Assembly: GCA_945271295.1 (NCBI GenBank)
Contig: CALYPG010000003.1
Coordinates: 1-64,000, forward strand
Source of the DNA: an uncultured Gilliamella sp.
GTDB taxonomy: Bacteria > Pseudomonadota > Gammaproteobacteria > Enterobacterales > Orbaceae
Direction of reading: 5' to 3'
Length of the DNA: 64,000 bases
Shown: positions 38,052 to 47,655 of the stretch, in pieces
Layout: each line of letters opens with the position of its first letter
Position numbering within the stretch: the stretch's first letter is position 1
The notes under the pieces: model-generated
The model's database searches: none
What the model saw: only the letters and a program-made list of their open reading frames with translations
Told to the model about the DNA's origin: nothing
Position numbers and translations under genes: made by a program

Positions 38052-38912
38052 TCAATAACGGTTTATCGATCCAAATAGTCTCATTCGTTCTGAAATTTTT
38101 TCGGCAACTGGTTTTAATCCTTGATTAATCACTTTTCGTGGATCATTGATATCATGTTCTTTTTGTTGTGCAAATAAGTGGCCCACAGTTACACACCAGG
38201 TATACATATTTTCAGTATTAACATTAATTTTAGCTGTACCAAGGCGAATTGCATGTAACATATCTTCATCACAGATACCTGTTCCACCATGGAGTACTAA
38301 AGGAATATTGATTAAATTTGAAATATGTTGCATTTCGTTAAAACCTAATTTCGCTTTACCTTTATATAAACCATGAGTTGAACCTAAAGCTGCGGCTAAA
38401 CAATCAACATCTGTCTCTTTGACTAATTTTAAGCAATGGTTTGGATCAGCATAAATTACCTGCGAGTTAACAATGCCGTCTTCGCTGCCAGCGATAGTAC
38501 CTAATTCAGCTTCAACAGATACGCCACGTTTATGCGCGTAATCAACAATACGTTTAGTTATTTCCAAATTTTCTTCAAAAGGTAAATGAGAACCATCAAA
38601 CATAACCGAACTAAAACCAGCTTTAATTGCCTCAAAACAAGACTCATAACTTTGTCCATGATCTAATTGCAATGCAATCGGTACATCAATATCCAAATAA
38701 TCCATAGCATTTTTGACTATTGCATAAATAGTGTTAAATCCTAACATATGTTTAATTGTGCCACCCGACACACCTAAAATCGCTGGGGAACGATTCTCCT
38801 TTGCTGTTTTTAATACTGTTGCAACCCATTCAAGATTATTGATATTAAATTGCCCTACTGCATAATGTTGTTTATAAGCCTCATTAAGCATCTCTTTCAT
38901 TGAAACTAACAT
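38052..38912 (-). CDS. Class II ketose-bisphosphate aldolase
   Basis: A 286-residue zinc aldolase of the Fba/GatY/KbaY family. Asp84 and the zinc ligand His85 sit in LQLDHGQSYE, AELGTIAGSEDG gives the family loop, and later ligands are in GSTHGLYKG and VLHGGTG. It would split a ketose 1,6-bisphosphate into dihydroxyacetone phosphate and an aldehyde phosphate. As last gene of the PTS operon it probably acts on the product of the adjacent kinase. Fructose versus tagatose preference cannot be read from the sequence. A GGGG ribosome-binding site precedes the ATG. Confidence 0.9.
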   Translation of the reverse strand: MLVSMKEMLNEAYKQHYAVGQFNINNLEWVATVLKTAKENRSPAILGVSGGTIKHMLGFNTIYAIVKNAMDYLDIDVPIALQLDHGQSYESCFEAIKAGFSSVMFDGSHLPFEENLEITKRIVDYAHKRGVSVEAELGTIAGSEDGIVNSQVIYADPNHCLKLVKETDVDCLAAALGSTHGLYKGKAKLGFNEMQHISNLINIPLVLHGGTGICDEDMLHAIRLGTAKINVNTENMYTWCVTVGHLFAQQKEHDINDPRKVINQGLKPVAEKISERMRLFGSINRY

Positions 38913-38950
38913 AATTTACCCCTTTTATGCCTTTATATTATTTTTTATTA

Positions 38951-39910
38951 TTACTTAAAATATTCAGTTAAATTTTTTTCAAATCTATGTATAGCCTTAT
39001 TTACCTCTGATAGATTAGGCATCGCTTTGCGTACGCCTTTTCGTTCAATGGCAATAGCCGCAGATAAACTGGCAAATGAAATAATTTTTTCGATCTCCCA
39101 CCCATAACTCACACCATAAGAAAACGCGCCATGAAAGATATCCCCTGCTCCTGTTGTATCCACTGATTGACAAAGAAGACTTGGGATAATGTTGACTTTC
39201 TTATTACAAAGATAAGCACAGCCCTTTTCACCCAGCGTGATAAAAGCAGAACCTTTAGAGATTGATTCTAATTTTTTGAGGGCTTCTTCTAACGATTTTT
39301 TAGTCGTGAATTCATCGAGTTTTGTATAAGCTAAAGCAAAATTTTCACTAGCGACCAAATAGTCTGTATATTTGGCAAGATAGACATTACTTTCACGTAA
39401 TGAACCTGCATCCATGACAACTTTTACATTTGGTAATTTTTTAATGACATATTCACTTAATTCTGGTTCATGCCCGTCAATTAAAATAACTAAATCACGT
39501 TTATTTTCATTGAGATATTGAATAAACTGATTTAATTTGTTTTTCTCTATGCTAGTTAATAATGGAGGAGTATTTAATTTACGGGTGATGATAGTGCGTG
39601 AACCATTTTCTTTATTCACGGTTATAGCCGCTAATGGAGTTATCATTTCGTCAGAAAAAATAATTTGTTGTGTATTTACACCTACTTGTTCAAATTCAAA
39701 AACAATCTTATTACCGTATATATCATCATGTAAATGTCCGAGATGATAGACATCCTCGCCCCATAAGCCGAGTAAATACGCTGCGTTGGCACAAGGACCG
39801 CCACCACTTTCAATAAAATCATAAGCAAACAATTTGCTATTTTCTTTTGGAAAACTTGTTGTGAAGTAAAATTGATCATAACAAGCAAAACCAATTGTCA
39901 GTATTGTCAT
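38951..39910 (-). CDS. PfkB-family carbohydrate kinase
   Basis: A 319-residue ribokinase-fold kinase. Near the N-terminus SGGGPCANAAYLLGLWG is the sugar-binding signature. Near the C-terminus DTTGAGDIFHGAF carries the catalytic Asp and anion hole. In this operon it would phosphorylate the PTS-imported sugar phosphate to a bisphosphate for the downstream aldolase (38-base gap). Substrate unknown. Confidence 0.9.
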   Translation of the reverse strand: MTILTIGFACYDQFYFTTSFPKENSKLFAYDFIESGGGPCANAAYLLGLWGEDVYHLGHLHDDIYGNKIVFEFEQVGVNTQQIIFSDEMITPLAAITVNKENGSRTIITRKLNTPPLLTSIEKNKLNQFIQYLNENKRDLVILIDGHEPELSEYVIKKLPNVKVVMDAGSLRESNVYLAKYTDYLVASENFALAYTKLDEFTTKKSLEEALKKLESISKGSAFITLGEKGCAYLCNKKVNIIPSLLCQSVDTTGAGDIFHGAFSYGVSYGWEIEKIISFASLSAAIAIERKGVRKAMPNLSEVNKAIHRFEKNLTEYFK

Positions 39911-39993
39911 AATTAATCCTCAATTCATCATTCATTTTTTAAACAAAAGGATTCCATTGCCAACATAAGGTAATTAACTTAATACGTTTTGTT

Positions 39994-40017
39994 GATTGAG
40001 CTTGATTCAGCTCAATC
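39994..40017 (-). other. Intercistronic hairpin between PTS IIC and kinase genes
   Basis: GATTGAGCT pairs with AGCTCAATC around a 6-base loop just after the IIC stop, inside a 115-base gap. No U run follows on the reverse strand, so it may protect or attenuate the operon mRNA rather than end it. Confidence 0.5.
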
Positions 40018-40025
40018 TGAAATAT

Positions 40026-41408
40026 TCACTTATTACCTGTTAATTCGTCATAATTTTTTGAATCACCAACCACTTTTATTGATTTAAAGCAAAATGGTAT
40101 ACAAAGAGCAATAATGAGAATCAAACAAATACAATAAATGGCTGTGTGTCCAAAATAGGTAAATAAATTTCCAATAATTATTCCCCAAACAGCAAAATCA
40201 AAGTCAGCAAATGTTGAATTTTGGAAACCTAAATTACCAAGTGTAGGAAGTAAAAGAGCGGGTAAAAAGGCAAGCAAAATACCGCCAATAAACGAAGCTA
40301 TAATACAACCACGTTTTCCACCTAATTTATCAGCAAACACACCAGACGTACCACCACAGAAGAAATGCGGAACCATACCTGGGATGATTAATGCCATACC
40401 TAATCCACCAAGAATAAACATGCCAATTAAGCCACCAATAAATGAACAGATAAAGCCAACAACGACCGCGGTAGGACTAAAAGTAAAAAAGACGGCACAA
40501 TCTACTGCGGGAATTGAATTTGGAATGATTTTTTGGCTAATGCCTTGGAAAGCAGGAACGAGATCCCCTAAAATTAAACGTACCCCGCTATATACAATGG
40601 CAACGCCAACTGCAAATTGTAAACCACTTAATATAGAGAAAATAATTGGATTTAATTCCGTGATAGTTTTCATATATTCACTACCTGCAACGAGACTACA
40701 AATTAGGTAAATGATTACCATAATAATACCCGTTGTTACTGTAGTGTCGCGTAAAAACCCCCATTTTTCAGAAATTTCAATATCTGCAAATGAACTTTCT
40801 TTATTACCAACTTTTTGTGCTATGAATGCTGATAAATAATATCCTAAAGAACCAAAATGTCCCATAGCAATACCACTATCATCGGTAACTTGTTTGGTAT
40901 AGCATTGACCAATAGCCGGTGAAATTGCAGACCATGCGCCTAATAAAAAACCGCCAATAACAATTAATAACCAACCATTAAATTGGGCCGCTTGTAGAAC
41001 AGCAGAAAATAGGCAAGCAAGGAAGAAGGAATGGTGACCAGTTAAAAAGATATACTTATATTTGGTAAAACGGGCTATAACTAAATTCATAATAAAACCA
41101 AATAACAAAATACTCATTGTTTCAACACCAAGCATTTGTTGAGCCACAGAAACTATAGCTTCATTATTAGGAATTACCCCGCGAATACTAAAACCTGCTT
41201 CAATAATATTACCTAACGGATTGAGATTAGTGATAATTACACCTGCACCAGCACTTAACATTAGGTAACCTAAAATAGGTTTTAAAGTGCCGGTTAAAAG
41301 TTTATTTAATGGAACGCGTAGCGAAACTAATCCGACAAAAGCAATGATCCCCATTAGGAAAGCAGGTTGGCTAAAAATATCGGTTAAAAATGAAAGTAAT
41401 GATTGCAT
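40026..41408 (-). CDS. PTS sugar transporter subunit IIC (ascorbate/UlaA-type family)
   Basis: A 460-residue membrane permease with about 11 helices. LKPILGYLMLSAGAGVI near the N-terminus, FLTGHHSFFLACL and MVPHFFCGGTSGVFADKLGG place it in the UlaA/SgaT branch of PTS IIC proteins. This family transports ascorbate in Escherichia but also serves other substrates. The downstream kinase and aldolase are not ascorbate-pathway enzymes, so the substrate here is probably another sugar (inference). Confidence 0.9.
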   Translation of the reverse strand: MQSLLSFLTDIFSQPAFLMGIIAFVGLVSLRVPLNKLLTGTLKPILGYLMLSAGAGVIITNLNPLGNIIEAGFSIRGVIPNNEAIVSVAQQMLGVETMSILLFGFIMNLVIARFTKYKYIFLTGHHSFFLACLFSAVLQAAQFNGWLLIVIGGFLLGAWSAISPAIGQCYTKQVTDDSGIAMGHFGSLGYYLSAFIAQKVGNKESSFADIEISEKWGFLRDTTVTTGIIMVIIYLICSLVAGSEYMKTITELNPIIFSILSGLQFAVGVAIVYSGVRLILGDLVPAFQGISQKIIPNSIPAVDCAVFFTFSPTAVVVGFICSFIGGLIGMFILGGLGMALIIPGMVPHFFCGGTSGVFADKLGGKRGCIIASFIGGILLAFLPALLLPTLGNLGFQNSTFADFDFAVWGIIIGNLFTYFGHTAIYCICLILIIALCIPFCFKSIKVVGDSKNYDELTGNK

Positions 41409-41434
41409 AATAAATATCTCCTTTAAAATATTTT

Positions 41435-41719
41435 CTAAATTTCAACCAATTGCTTCAATTTTTCTGTAATATCTTCCTCTATAATTTTTTTATTAACATA
41501 ACTGCGAATAATGGCAACTTTAGCTTGATCTGGAAATTGTTTAGCTAGATCTTTAATTGTGACGTACAAATCCGCTTTTTCCCCTACTGCATTAGCAAAA
41601 TCAATCGAGGCCACATCCGCTTTGATACCTAATGCATTACATAAATTTTTAACGTGATTAGCTGCCATTAATGAACTGCCTATACCATTACCACATACTG
41701 TACGAATTTTTAACATCAT
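41435..41719 (-). CDS. PTS subunit IIB (UlaB-like)
   Basis: A 94-residue cytoplasmic phosphocarrier. The phosphorylated cysteine is Cys9 in the P-loop-like RTVCGNGIGSSLMAANHV. It receives phosphate from IIA and passes it to sugar entering through IIC. Gaps are 26 bases to IIC and 8 to IIA. AAGGAG precedes tandem ATG codons, and the second (41716) is also possible. Confidence 0.92.
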   Translation of the reverse strand: MMLKIRTVCGNGIGSSLMAANHVKNLCNALGIKADVASIDFANAVGEKADLYVTIKDLAKQFPDQAKVAIIRSYVNKKIIEEDITEKLKQLVEI

Positions 41720-41727
41720 TAATCTCC

Positions 41728-42180
41728 TTAACTATTTTTAATAATAAAAGGTTCAATAAAATTAACTAAAGATTGTGGGGTCGCAGCTTGCTTAGCGACT
41801 GAAACTAAATCGTTTTCAATTAATGTTGCAATTAACTGAATAAGATCGATATGTGTGTCTAACTCATTTGCAACAATTGCTACTACAACCGTTACTGGAT
41901 CAAAATCTTCATTACCAAATTCAATTGGATTGTTTAGGGTTACAATAGAAAAACCTGTCCCCTTTGCCCCATGTTCTGGTCTAGCATGGGGCATAGCAAT
42001 CGCATTATCTAAAACAATATAAGCACCAAAATTTTGATAGACCTGTTTCATAGCAGAAATATAATCAACTGAACACAATTGAGCTTTAACTAACAATTTA
42101 CCGGCCTCTACAATGGCTTGCTCTGCTGTGCGGCAATTGGCATTCAATGTTATTAATGAAGAATTAAAAATCATATTCAT
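41728..42180 (-). CDS. PTS subunit IIA (mannitol/fructose/ascorbate-type)
   Basis: A 150-residue EIIA of the PTS_EIIA_2 family. The phosphorylated histidine is His65 in IAMPHARPEHGA. First gene of the operon. I start at the ATG at 42180 because an AAGAG ribosome-binding site is 8 bases upstream; a GTG at 42189 extends the frame without better support. Confidence 0.92.
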   Translation of the reverse strand: MNMIFNSSLITLNANCRTAEQAIVEAGKLLVKAQLCSVDYISAMKQVYQNFGAYIVLDNAIAMPHARPEHGAKGTGFSIVTLNNPIEFGNEDFDPVTVVVAIVANELDTHIDLIQLIATLIENDLVSVAKQAATPQSLVNFIEPFIIKNS

Positions 42181-42244
42181 AACAATCACTCTTTACAAAA
42201 CTATTGGAGGTAATTTTATTTTGAATAACAGAAGGTCTAAGTTA

Positions 42245-42260
42245 TGTGATACATTTCACA
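42245..42260. promoter_or_regulatory. CRP site upstream of the PTS operon
   Basis: TGTGATACATTTCACA matches the CRP core TGTGA-N6-TCACA exactly in both half-sites. Its centre is about 72 bases upstream of the IIA start, the right zone for cAMP-CRP activation. Confidence 0.85.
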
Positions 42261-42275
42261 AGAAATAAAATACCA

Positions 42276-42291
42276 AGTGATTTAAATCACA
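42276..42291. promoter_or_regulatory. Second CRP-like site upstream of the PTS operon
   Basis: AGTGATTTAAATCACA has one mismatch to the TGTGA-N6-TCACA core. Its centre is 31 bases (about three helix turns) from the first site, so both would face the same side of the DNA. Confidence 0.7.
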
Positions 42292-42609
42292 AATTATCAA
42301 TATTATTGACTGATTTTTTTAAATTAAAAAAGAAGAAGAAAATTCAACCTATTGATTTATTGTTAAAATAAAAATAAGTAAATCAATACTTAAAGGGAAC
42401 TGATAAGAAGAAATTATAAAAACTACGTTTTTTCTGTGATGAACTTCGCAAAAAACATCGTAAAAAGATCAAAAAATGATCAAATAAAGCCGTAGAGTGT
42501 GACACTATTTCTAAAGTAAGCAAAAGCGAATAAATAGACAAAATTTCATAACATAATTAACGCTGCAATTTTTGTTCTATTTTGATTATTGTAAGTAAAG
42601 AATAACTAT
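42292..42609. other. Intergenic region between the PTS operon and ycaO
   Basis: About 320 AT-rich bases with no supported protein gene. A strong plus-strand terminator closes it at 42610, so a short plus-strand transcript is possible. Confidence 0.4.
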
Positions 42610-42640
42610 GCCTGCTAAATGATAATAAGCAGGCTTTCTT
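42610..42640 (+). terminator. Rho-independent terminator with plus-strand T run
   Basis: GCCTGCT pairs with AGCAGGC around an 11-base loop and is followed by TTTCTTTTT on the plus strand. It lies next to the ycaO stop, which is on the minus strand. It may end ycaO transcription bidirectionally, or a plus-strand RNA (see findings). Confidence 0.7.
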
Positions 42641-42641
42641 T

Positions 42642-44408
42642 TTACTGCATTACCTTATGTAATTTGTTATATACAGACAACAATTTTTGATGCATAGTGA
42701 ATTGTTCAAGATTGTGATTGTTGATATTACCATTAGCAGCTTTATCAGCTAGCCCAAAAAACTGTTTTTGTGCTATTGCATATTGCCACATTTCGTCAAC
42801 ACAAGCGGTTCCATACATTTTGTTAAAGGCATTTTGGTAATTAGCAAACTGTTTACTGCCACGTTCAATAATAAAATTGACTAAAGTTTGTAAACAGCGG
42901 TAGGCATGATTACGTTCTGATGTAAAAATGGACTCATTCATTTCAATGGTCCAATCAATCCATAATTTTGCTTGTTTTAAATCTTTACCAGCAAGTGCTA
43001 ACATCGCTTTTAATTCACCAATACGTAAAGTTAGCCATGCATTATCATTGCCAGTTGCGATGCCTAGTAATTCACGCACTCGGGCAAAATCATCCAAACC
43101 ATCATCATCTAACTGTTCAATTATGCTCAAATACTGTTTGGCTGAACGTTTTTTATATGGCAGCGATAATATAAGTTCACGTAAATGTATTGCCATGTTG
43201 TTATTGGCAATTAGTAGATCTTCTGGCGGATAAATTTCAGACATACCTACTGCTAAAATTCGGCAAGCATAAACACCTAAGTGTTCATAATCCATAATTA
43301 ATACTTCAGTTTTGTTGTGGGCGAATATCGCCATTAAGTTGGCAAATTCTTGTTCAGTTGTACCCGAAAAATCCCAATCAACAAAATCATAATCGTTCTT
43401 TTCACTAAATAGATCCCATGAAATTAAACCACTCGAATCAATAAAATGTGTTTCTAAATTACTCAGATCCGCCACATCATCATTAGCAAAACTTGGGGGT
43501 GAAAATACATCAAGATCTTTTAAACTGCGACCTTGTAATAATTCGGTAACTGTTCGCTCAAGAGCCACTCCAAAATTAGGGTGTGCACCAAATGATGCAT
43601 AGCTAGTGCCATTTTGTGGATTAAATAAAACCACACAAATAACAGGAAATTGCCCGCCCAATGAAGCATCAAAACAATAGATTGGGAATCCTTCGCTTTC
43701 AAGTGTTTGAATGGCGGTTAATACCGCCGGATAACGATTAAGCACATTGGTAGGAATGATTGGTAAGCTTATTGCTTCGGCAATAATTTTGTTCTTAGCA
43801 TAACGTTCGAAAATTTCAGACAACGCTTGTACGCGAGCCTCATTACGAGTATTGCCAGCCGACATACCATTGGAGGCATAAAGATTAGCGATTAAATTAA
43901 CCGGAATATAAACGATTTTTTGATCAGATTGTTGTTCGAAGGGTAAAGCACAAATTCCCCGTTCAATATTACTTGATTGTAGATCAATTAAATCGGTTGC
44001 ACATAGCTCTTTATTTGGATCATAAAATTTTAGTAATTTTTTAGAGAGTAAACCTTTGGGTAATGAATCGTCTTGCGGTACTGGAAACCATTGTTCAGTT
44101 GGGTAATGAACAAAATCACCATTAGCAACATCTTTCCCTAAATAAAAATCGGCAAAAAAGTAATTAGTAGATAGTCGTTCAAAATATTCACCTAATGCAG
44201 ATGCTAAAGCGGCTTTTTTACTAGCCCCTTTACCGTTAGCAAAACAGAGTGGACAGGTTGTATTTTGAATATGCACCGACCAGATATTAGGTACAGGATT
44301 TAACCATGATGCTTCTTTCACTTCTAAATTATATTTGGTTAATTGTGTTTGAAAGTAATCAATTGAATCTTCAAGGGCGGCATCTTTGCCGAGGATATAA
44401 GTTTTCAT
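42642..44408 (-). CDS. ycaO: YcaO (ribosomal protein S12 methylthiotransferase accessory factor)
   Basis: A 588-residue stand-alone YcaO protein, close along its length to Escherichia YcaO (586), which assists RimO-dependent beta-methylthiolation of ribosomal protein S12. The opening GKDAALEDSI, the NGKGASKKAALASALGEYFE helix and the ATP/Mg segment EARVQALSEIFERYAKN are present. A C-terminal helical domain follows. I start at the ATG at 44408 (MKTYILGKD), as the family begins there; the frame runs four codons further to a TTG. It is not part of a peptide-modification cluster: no precursor peptide or dehydrogenase is nearby. Confidence 0.96.
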   Translation of the reverse strand: MKTYILGKDAALEDSIDYFQTQLTKYNLEVKEASWLNPVPNIWSVHIQNTTCPLCFANGKGASKKAALASALGEYFERLSTNYFFADFYLGKDVANGDFVHYPTEQWFPVPQDDSLPKGLLSKKLLKFYDPNKELCATDLIDLQSSNIERGICALPFEQQSDQKIVYIPVNLIANLYASNGMSAGNTRNEARVQALSEIFERYAKNKIIAEAISLPIIPTNVLNRYPAVLTAIQTLESEGFPIYCFDASLGGQFPVICVVLFNPQNGTSYASFGAHPNFGVALERTVTELLQGRSLKDLDVFSPPSFANDDVADLSNLETHFIDSSGLISWDLFSEKNDYDFVDWDFSGTTEQEFANLMAIFAHNKTEVLIMDYEHLGVYACRILAVGMSEIYPPEDLLIANNNMAIHLRELILSLPYKKRSAKQYLSIIEQLDDDGLDDFARVRELLGIATGNDNAWLTLRIGELKAMLALAGKDLKQAKLWIDWTIEMNESIFTSERNHAYRCLQTLVNFIIERGSKQFANYQNAFNKMYGTACVDEMWQYAIAQKQFFGLADKAANGNINNHNLEQFTMHQKLLSVYNKLHKVMQ

Positions 44409-44535
44409 ATCAAATCTCAAAAAAATTGTATATTATATAGCGCCTTTAACTCGTAGAGTTATGCATGTCTGAATGAATTCACTCATGTTTTAAAACTAAT
44501 TAAATAACCTTAAAATTTATTAATAGGAATGTAAA

Positions 44536-44886
44536 ATGAAAAACAATATTAATTTAAAAGATCTTTCATTTAAGGATTTTTTCTTTTTTAACAAATTATT
44601 AACACCCGTATTTATCACTATTGTTTTTTGGGTTGCTATAGCTATAGTTATAATTAGTGGATTATCCATTATCTTAGGTAGCTTTGCATTATTCAATTAT
44701 AGCTTTTCTGCGGGTATGATTGTTTTATTTGGAGGAATCTTAACCATCATTGGTGGACTAGTCTCAACCCGTATTGTATTTGAACTCATTTGCATCTTAT
44801 TTAATATCAATCGTAATATTGAAAAATTAGCATCAGAATCAACAGCTACAAAAGAAGCAATCAATAATAACACTGATAATCAATAA
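44536..44886 (+). CDS. DUF4282 domain membrane protein
   Basis: A 116-residue protein. The N-terminal LKDLSFKDFFFF opening is followed by two membrane helices (about 24-46 and 55-88) and a short polar tail, the DUF4282 layout. Function unknown. It is divergent from ycaO across 127 bases and ends at a hairpin. Confidence 0.82.
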   Translation: MKNNINLKDLSFKDFFFFNKLLTPVFITIVFWVAIAIVIISGLSIILGSFALFNYSFSAGMIVLFGGILTIIGGLVSTRIVFELICILFNINRNIEKLASESTATKEAINNNTDNQ

Positions 44887-44928
44887 TAAAGCATTATTTG
44901 TTAATTAATATTGATAGCTAAAATAATC

Positions 44929-44950
44929 AAGTGGGAATTGACTCCCACTT
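44929..44950. terminator. Terminator between the DUF4282 gene and tsaD
   Basis: AAGTGGGA pairs with TCCCACTT around ATTGAC, followed by TTTTAA on the plus strand and a T-rich stretch on the minus strand. It lies between two converging genes. Confidence 0.75.
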
Positions 44951-44980
44951 TTAAACTCATTCAGCATTTTCTGTTTTACT

Positions 44981-46006
44981 TTAACAATAAACTAATTCAT
45001 TTAACGACCATCTTGGCCTAACATTGATCGCCAATTCAGTTGAAGAATGTTCCTTTAAGTGTATCATTCCAGCATAAGCAATCATTGCCCCATTATCGGT
45101 ACAAAACTTTAATCTTGGATAATAGATTTGCCCTTTACGCTGCTTCATTAATTGAGCTAATCGATTACGCAGGGTTTTATTGGCACTTACTCCACCAGCA
45201 ATAACTAATCGATTAAATCCTGTTTGATCAAGTGCTCTACGTGATTTAATCATTAAGGTATCAACCAGAGCATCTTCAAAAGCTCTTGCTATATCGGCTT
45301 TAGTTTGTGTATCGATGCCGTCATTTAATGTATTTTGATGGATTATGTTAGCTGCTGCGGTTTTAAGCCCAGAAAAACTAAAATCAAGACCAGGACGATC
45401 GGTCATAGGTCGAGGGAAATGGAAGCGAGAGGTATCACCTTGCTGAGCTAATTTAGCTAATTTTGCCCCGCCTGGGTAATCAAGTCCAAGCAATTTGGCT
45501 GTTTTATCAAAGGCTTCCCCAGCAGCATCATCAATTGATTCACCAATTAATTGATATTGACCAATCCCAGTCACGCTGATTAATTGTGTATGCCCACCAG
45601 AAACAAGTAAAGCAACAAAAGGAAATTCAGGAGGATTATCCTCAAGCATTGGCGCAAGTAAGTGCCCTTCCATATGATGCACGCCGATTGCCGGTACATT
45701 CCAAGCATAAGCCAGAGAACGCCCAATTGAAGCACCGACCATCAAAGCACCAATTAATCCAGGACCAGCGGTATAAGCCACCCCATCAATATCCGTTGAT
45801 GTCAATTTAGCTTCTTTTAATGCTGCTTGTATTAAAGGTACCGTTTTACGTATATGATCGCGCGAAGCTAATTCAGGAACAACGCCACCATAATCAGCAT
45901 GTAATTTAATTTGGGAATATAGTTGGTTAGCGATTAAGCCATTTTGGTCATCATATATAGCAACCCCAGTTTCATCACAAGATGTTTCAATGCCGAGAAC
46001 TTTCAT
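44981..46006 (-). CDS. tsaD: tRNA N6-threonylcarbamoyladenosine transferase TsaD
   Basis: A 341-residue Kae1/YgjD protein that, with TsaB and TsaE, transfers the threonylcarbamoyl group to A37 of ANN-decoding tRNAs. The metal-binding HHMEGH places His111 and His115. ATPase motifs [12 protein letters not shown] and [12 protein letters not shown] are intact. Length is 337 in Escherichia. Its start overlaps the yacG stop by one base, so it is joined to the coaE-zapD-yacG operon, which is not the Escherichia arrangement. Confidence 0.97.
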   Translation of the reverse strand: MKVLGIETSCDETGVAIYDDQNGLIANQLYSQIKLHADYGGVVPELASRDHIRKTVPLIQAALKEAKLTSTDIDGVAYTAGPGLIGALMVGASIGRSLAYAWNVPAIGVHHMEGHLLAPMLEDNPPEFPFVALLVSGGHTQLISVTGIGQYQLIGESIDDAAGEAFDKTAKLLGLDYPGGAKLAKLAQQGDTSRFHFPRPMTDRPGLDFSFSGLKTAAANIIHQNTLNDGIDTQTKADIARAFEDALVDTLMIKSRRALDQTGFNRLVIAGGVSANKTLRNRLAQLMKQRKGQIYYPRLKFCTDNGAMIAYAGMIHLKEHSSTELAINVRPRWSLNELVYC

Positions 46007-46224
46007 TAATGCTTACCTGTATACTCTGCTAAATCTTGTTCACTCCAAAGATCTTGTTCACTTAAGTCTTTATCTGGTATACGGTGTTCTTCTGTTGCCC
46101 AATCACCTAAATCTATAAGCTGACAGCGTTTACTACAGAACGGACGATATGGGCTTTTTTCAGACCATTCAACTTCGATTTGACAAGTTGGGCATTTAAC
46201 CAATGTAACGGTAGATTTATTCAT
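46006..46224 (-). CDS. yacG: DNA gyrase inhibitor YacG
   Basis: A 72-residue zinc protein. The four zinc ligands are Cys11, Cys14 (CPTC), Cys30 and Cys34 (CSKRC). The following [15 protein letters not shown] is the family signature. It binds GyrB and inhibits gyrase. Coupled by overlap to tsaD. Confidence 0.95.
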   Translation of the reverse strand: MNKSTVTLVKCPTCQIEVEWSEKSPYRPFCSKRCQLIDLGDWATEEHRIPDKDLSEQDLWSEQDLAEYTGKH

Positions 46225-46258
46225 GTTTACGCTTTTCTATCTCCTGTTTCTCTATTTA

Positions 46259-46996
46259 TTAACAACATGCTAATTCAAATTCAATGGAGTCAAGATTAAT
46301 TCCTTCATTGGTATCAAGGGGTAAAAACCGAATATTATAACGGGACATATGCCCCGAAACTTGCGGATAAACATTTTTATCTAAAGGTATTCTAATACGA
46401 ATCAAATTTACATCACCAGTGGTATCCTGAGAAAAGTTATTATTATAAATAAATCTTTTAAATTCACCTAATTGCCTAATCAGTTGTAAACAAGTCGTCA
46501 ATGATTCATCAAGTAAAGATAAATGTTGTAACCAACTATGCACCTGTTGATTTCTTATTGCTTGTGGTTGCTTTAACCATAAATGAAAAAAAGGTAAATC
46601 AAAACTACAACAACCACCAGGGATCATTAAACGCTGACGAATAGCCGTAATAAAACGATCATCTTTTAAGAATTGTCCTAAACGAGGCGTTTCACTAAAT
46701 TTAGTCAAAAATGAGTCAAGTTTGATTAGTATATTATTTAATAACTCTTTATCCACACCATCAATATTTATCCATGACAATAGCTTTTGCTTTTGAGATT
46801 CAATTTCTTTGATTAAGTCACTTTTAACATCATTACGTTCAATAATCTCTAATAATTCGGATAGCGCATGAAAGAAAAGTAAAGCATTATTTTGATCAAA
46901 ACGACAATGCATATTCAGTTGTTTTAATAAAAATTCAATACGTAACCAAGCTCGAATTTTTTCATTTAGAGGATGTTCAAAAACAATTTTATTCAT
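46259..46996 (-). CDS. zapD: Cell division protein ZapD
   Basis: A 245-residue cytoplasmic protein that crosslinks FtsZ filaments at the division ring. The family opening FEHPLNEKIRAWLRIEFL, the GGCCSFDLPFFHLWL segment and the end of mixed strands (IRIPLDKNVYPQVSGHMSRY) are conserved. Length is 247 in Escherichia. The start overlaps the coaE stop by four bases. Confidence 0.96.
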   Translation of the reverse strand: MNKIVFEHPLNEKIRAWLRIEFLLKQLNMHCRFDQNNALLFFHALSELLEIIERNDVKSDLIKEIESQKQKLLSWINIDGVDKELLNNILIKLDSFLTKFSETPRLGQFLKDDRFITAIRQRLMIPGGCCSFDLPFFHLWLKQPQAIRNQQVHSWLQHLSLLDESLTTCLQLIRQLGEFKRFIYNNNFSQDTTGDVNLIRIRIPLDKNVYPQVSGHMSRYNIRFLPLDTNEGINLDSIEFELACC

Positions 46997-47607
46997 ACTA
47001 ATCCATTCTTATGTTTGGTGTTATTAATATACTGGTAATGTAGTTTATTTACTTGTGATGTTAATGATACCAAATCACCATTATTATTTATAATATCGTC
47101 AGCATATGAGAGTCGCTTAGAAGAAGATACTTGTGACCGTATCATCTTTTTTGCTAAATGTTCATCAATACCGTCCCTTTGAATTAGGCGCTTTAATTGT
47201 AATTCCATAGGAGAATCAATCATTAACACACGATCGGCAAGATAATGTAAATTATTTTCGATTAATAATGGCACAACCCAAAGAACATAGCACGTTTGTT
47301 GCATTGCTATTTGACGCTCAGTCTCTTGTTGAATGATTGGATGTAATAAGCTATTTAACCATAACCTTTCATGATCATTATTAAAAATAATTTCGCGTAA
47401 TTGTGAACGATCAAGCTCACCATTTGGTAATAATATTTCTTGACTAAAATGTTTGACGATTAAATTAAACGCATCTGTACCTGATTGAACAATTTGGCGA
47501 GCAATAATGTCTGCGTCAATAACGGGAACACCTAACTTTGCAAATAGGTTCGCAATAGTACTTTTACCAGAGGCTATTCCACCGCTAAGTGCGACAACAT
47601 AAGGCAT
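46993..47607 (-). CDS. coaE: Dephospho-CoA kinase
   Basis: A 204-residue P-loop kinase that performs the last step of coenzyme A synthesis. The P loop GGIASGKST is at residues 9-17, VIDADIIARQIV follows, and LWVVPLLIEN and QLKRLIQRDG form the lid region. The start is the ATG at 47607 (MPYVVALSGG), matching the family; the frame is open 16 codons further upstream. First gene of coaE-zapD-yacG-tsaD. Confidence 0.96.
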   Translation of the reverse strand: MPYVVALSGGIASGKSTIANLFAKLGVPVIDADIIARQIVQSGTDAFNLIVKHFSQEILLPNGELDRSQLREIIFNNDHERLWLNSLLHPIIQQETERQIAMQQTCYVLWVVPLLIENNLHYLADRVLMIDSPMELQLKRLIQRDGIDEHLAKKMIRSQVSSSKRLSYADDIINNNGDLVSLTSQVNKLHYQYINNTKHKNGLV

Positions 47608-47655
47608 GAGACAATTTCCAATTAAACTCAATTTCTTAAAAATTATATCACACAA

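Noticed and set aside
42642-44408. YcaO as part of a peptide natural-product (azoline) cluster
   Set aside because: The protein matches Escherichia YcaO end to end, and there is no precursor peptide, dehydrogenase or transporter beside it.
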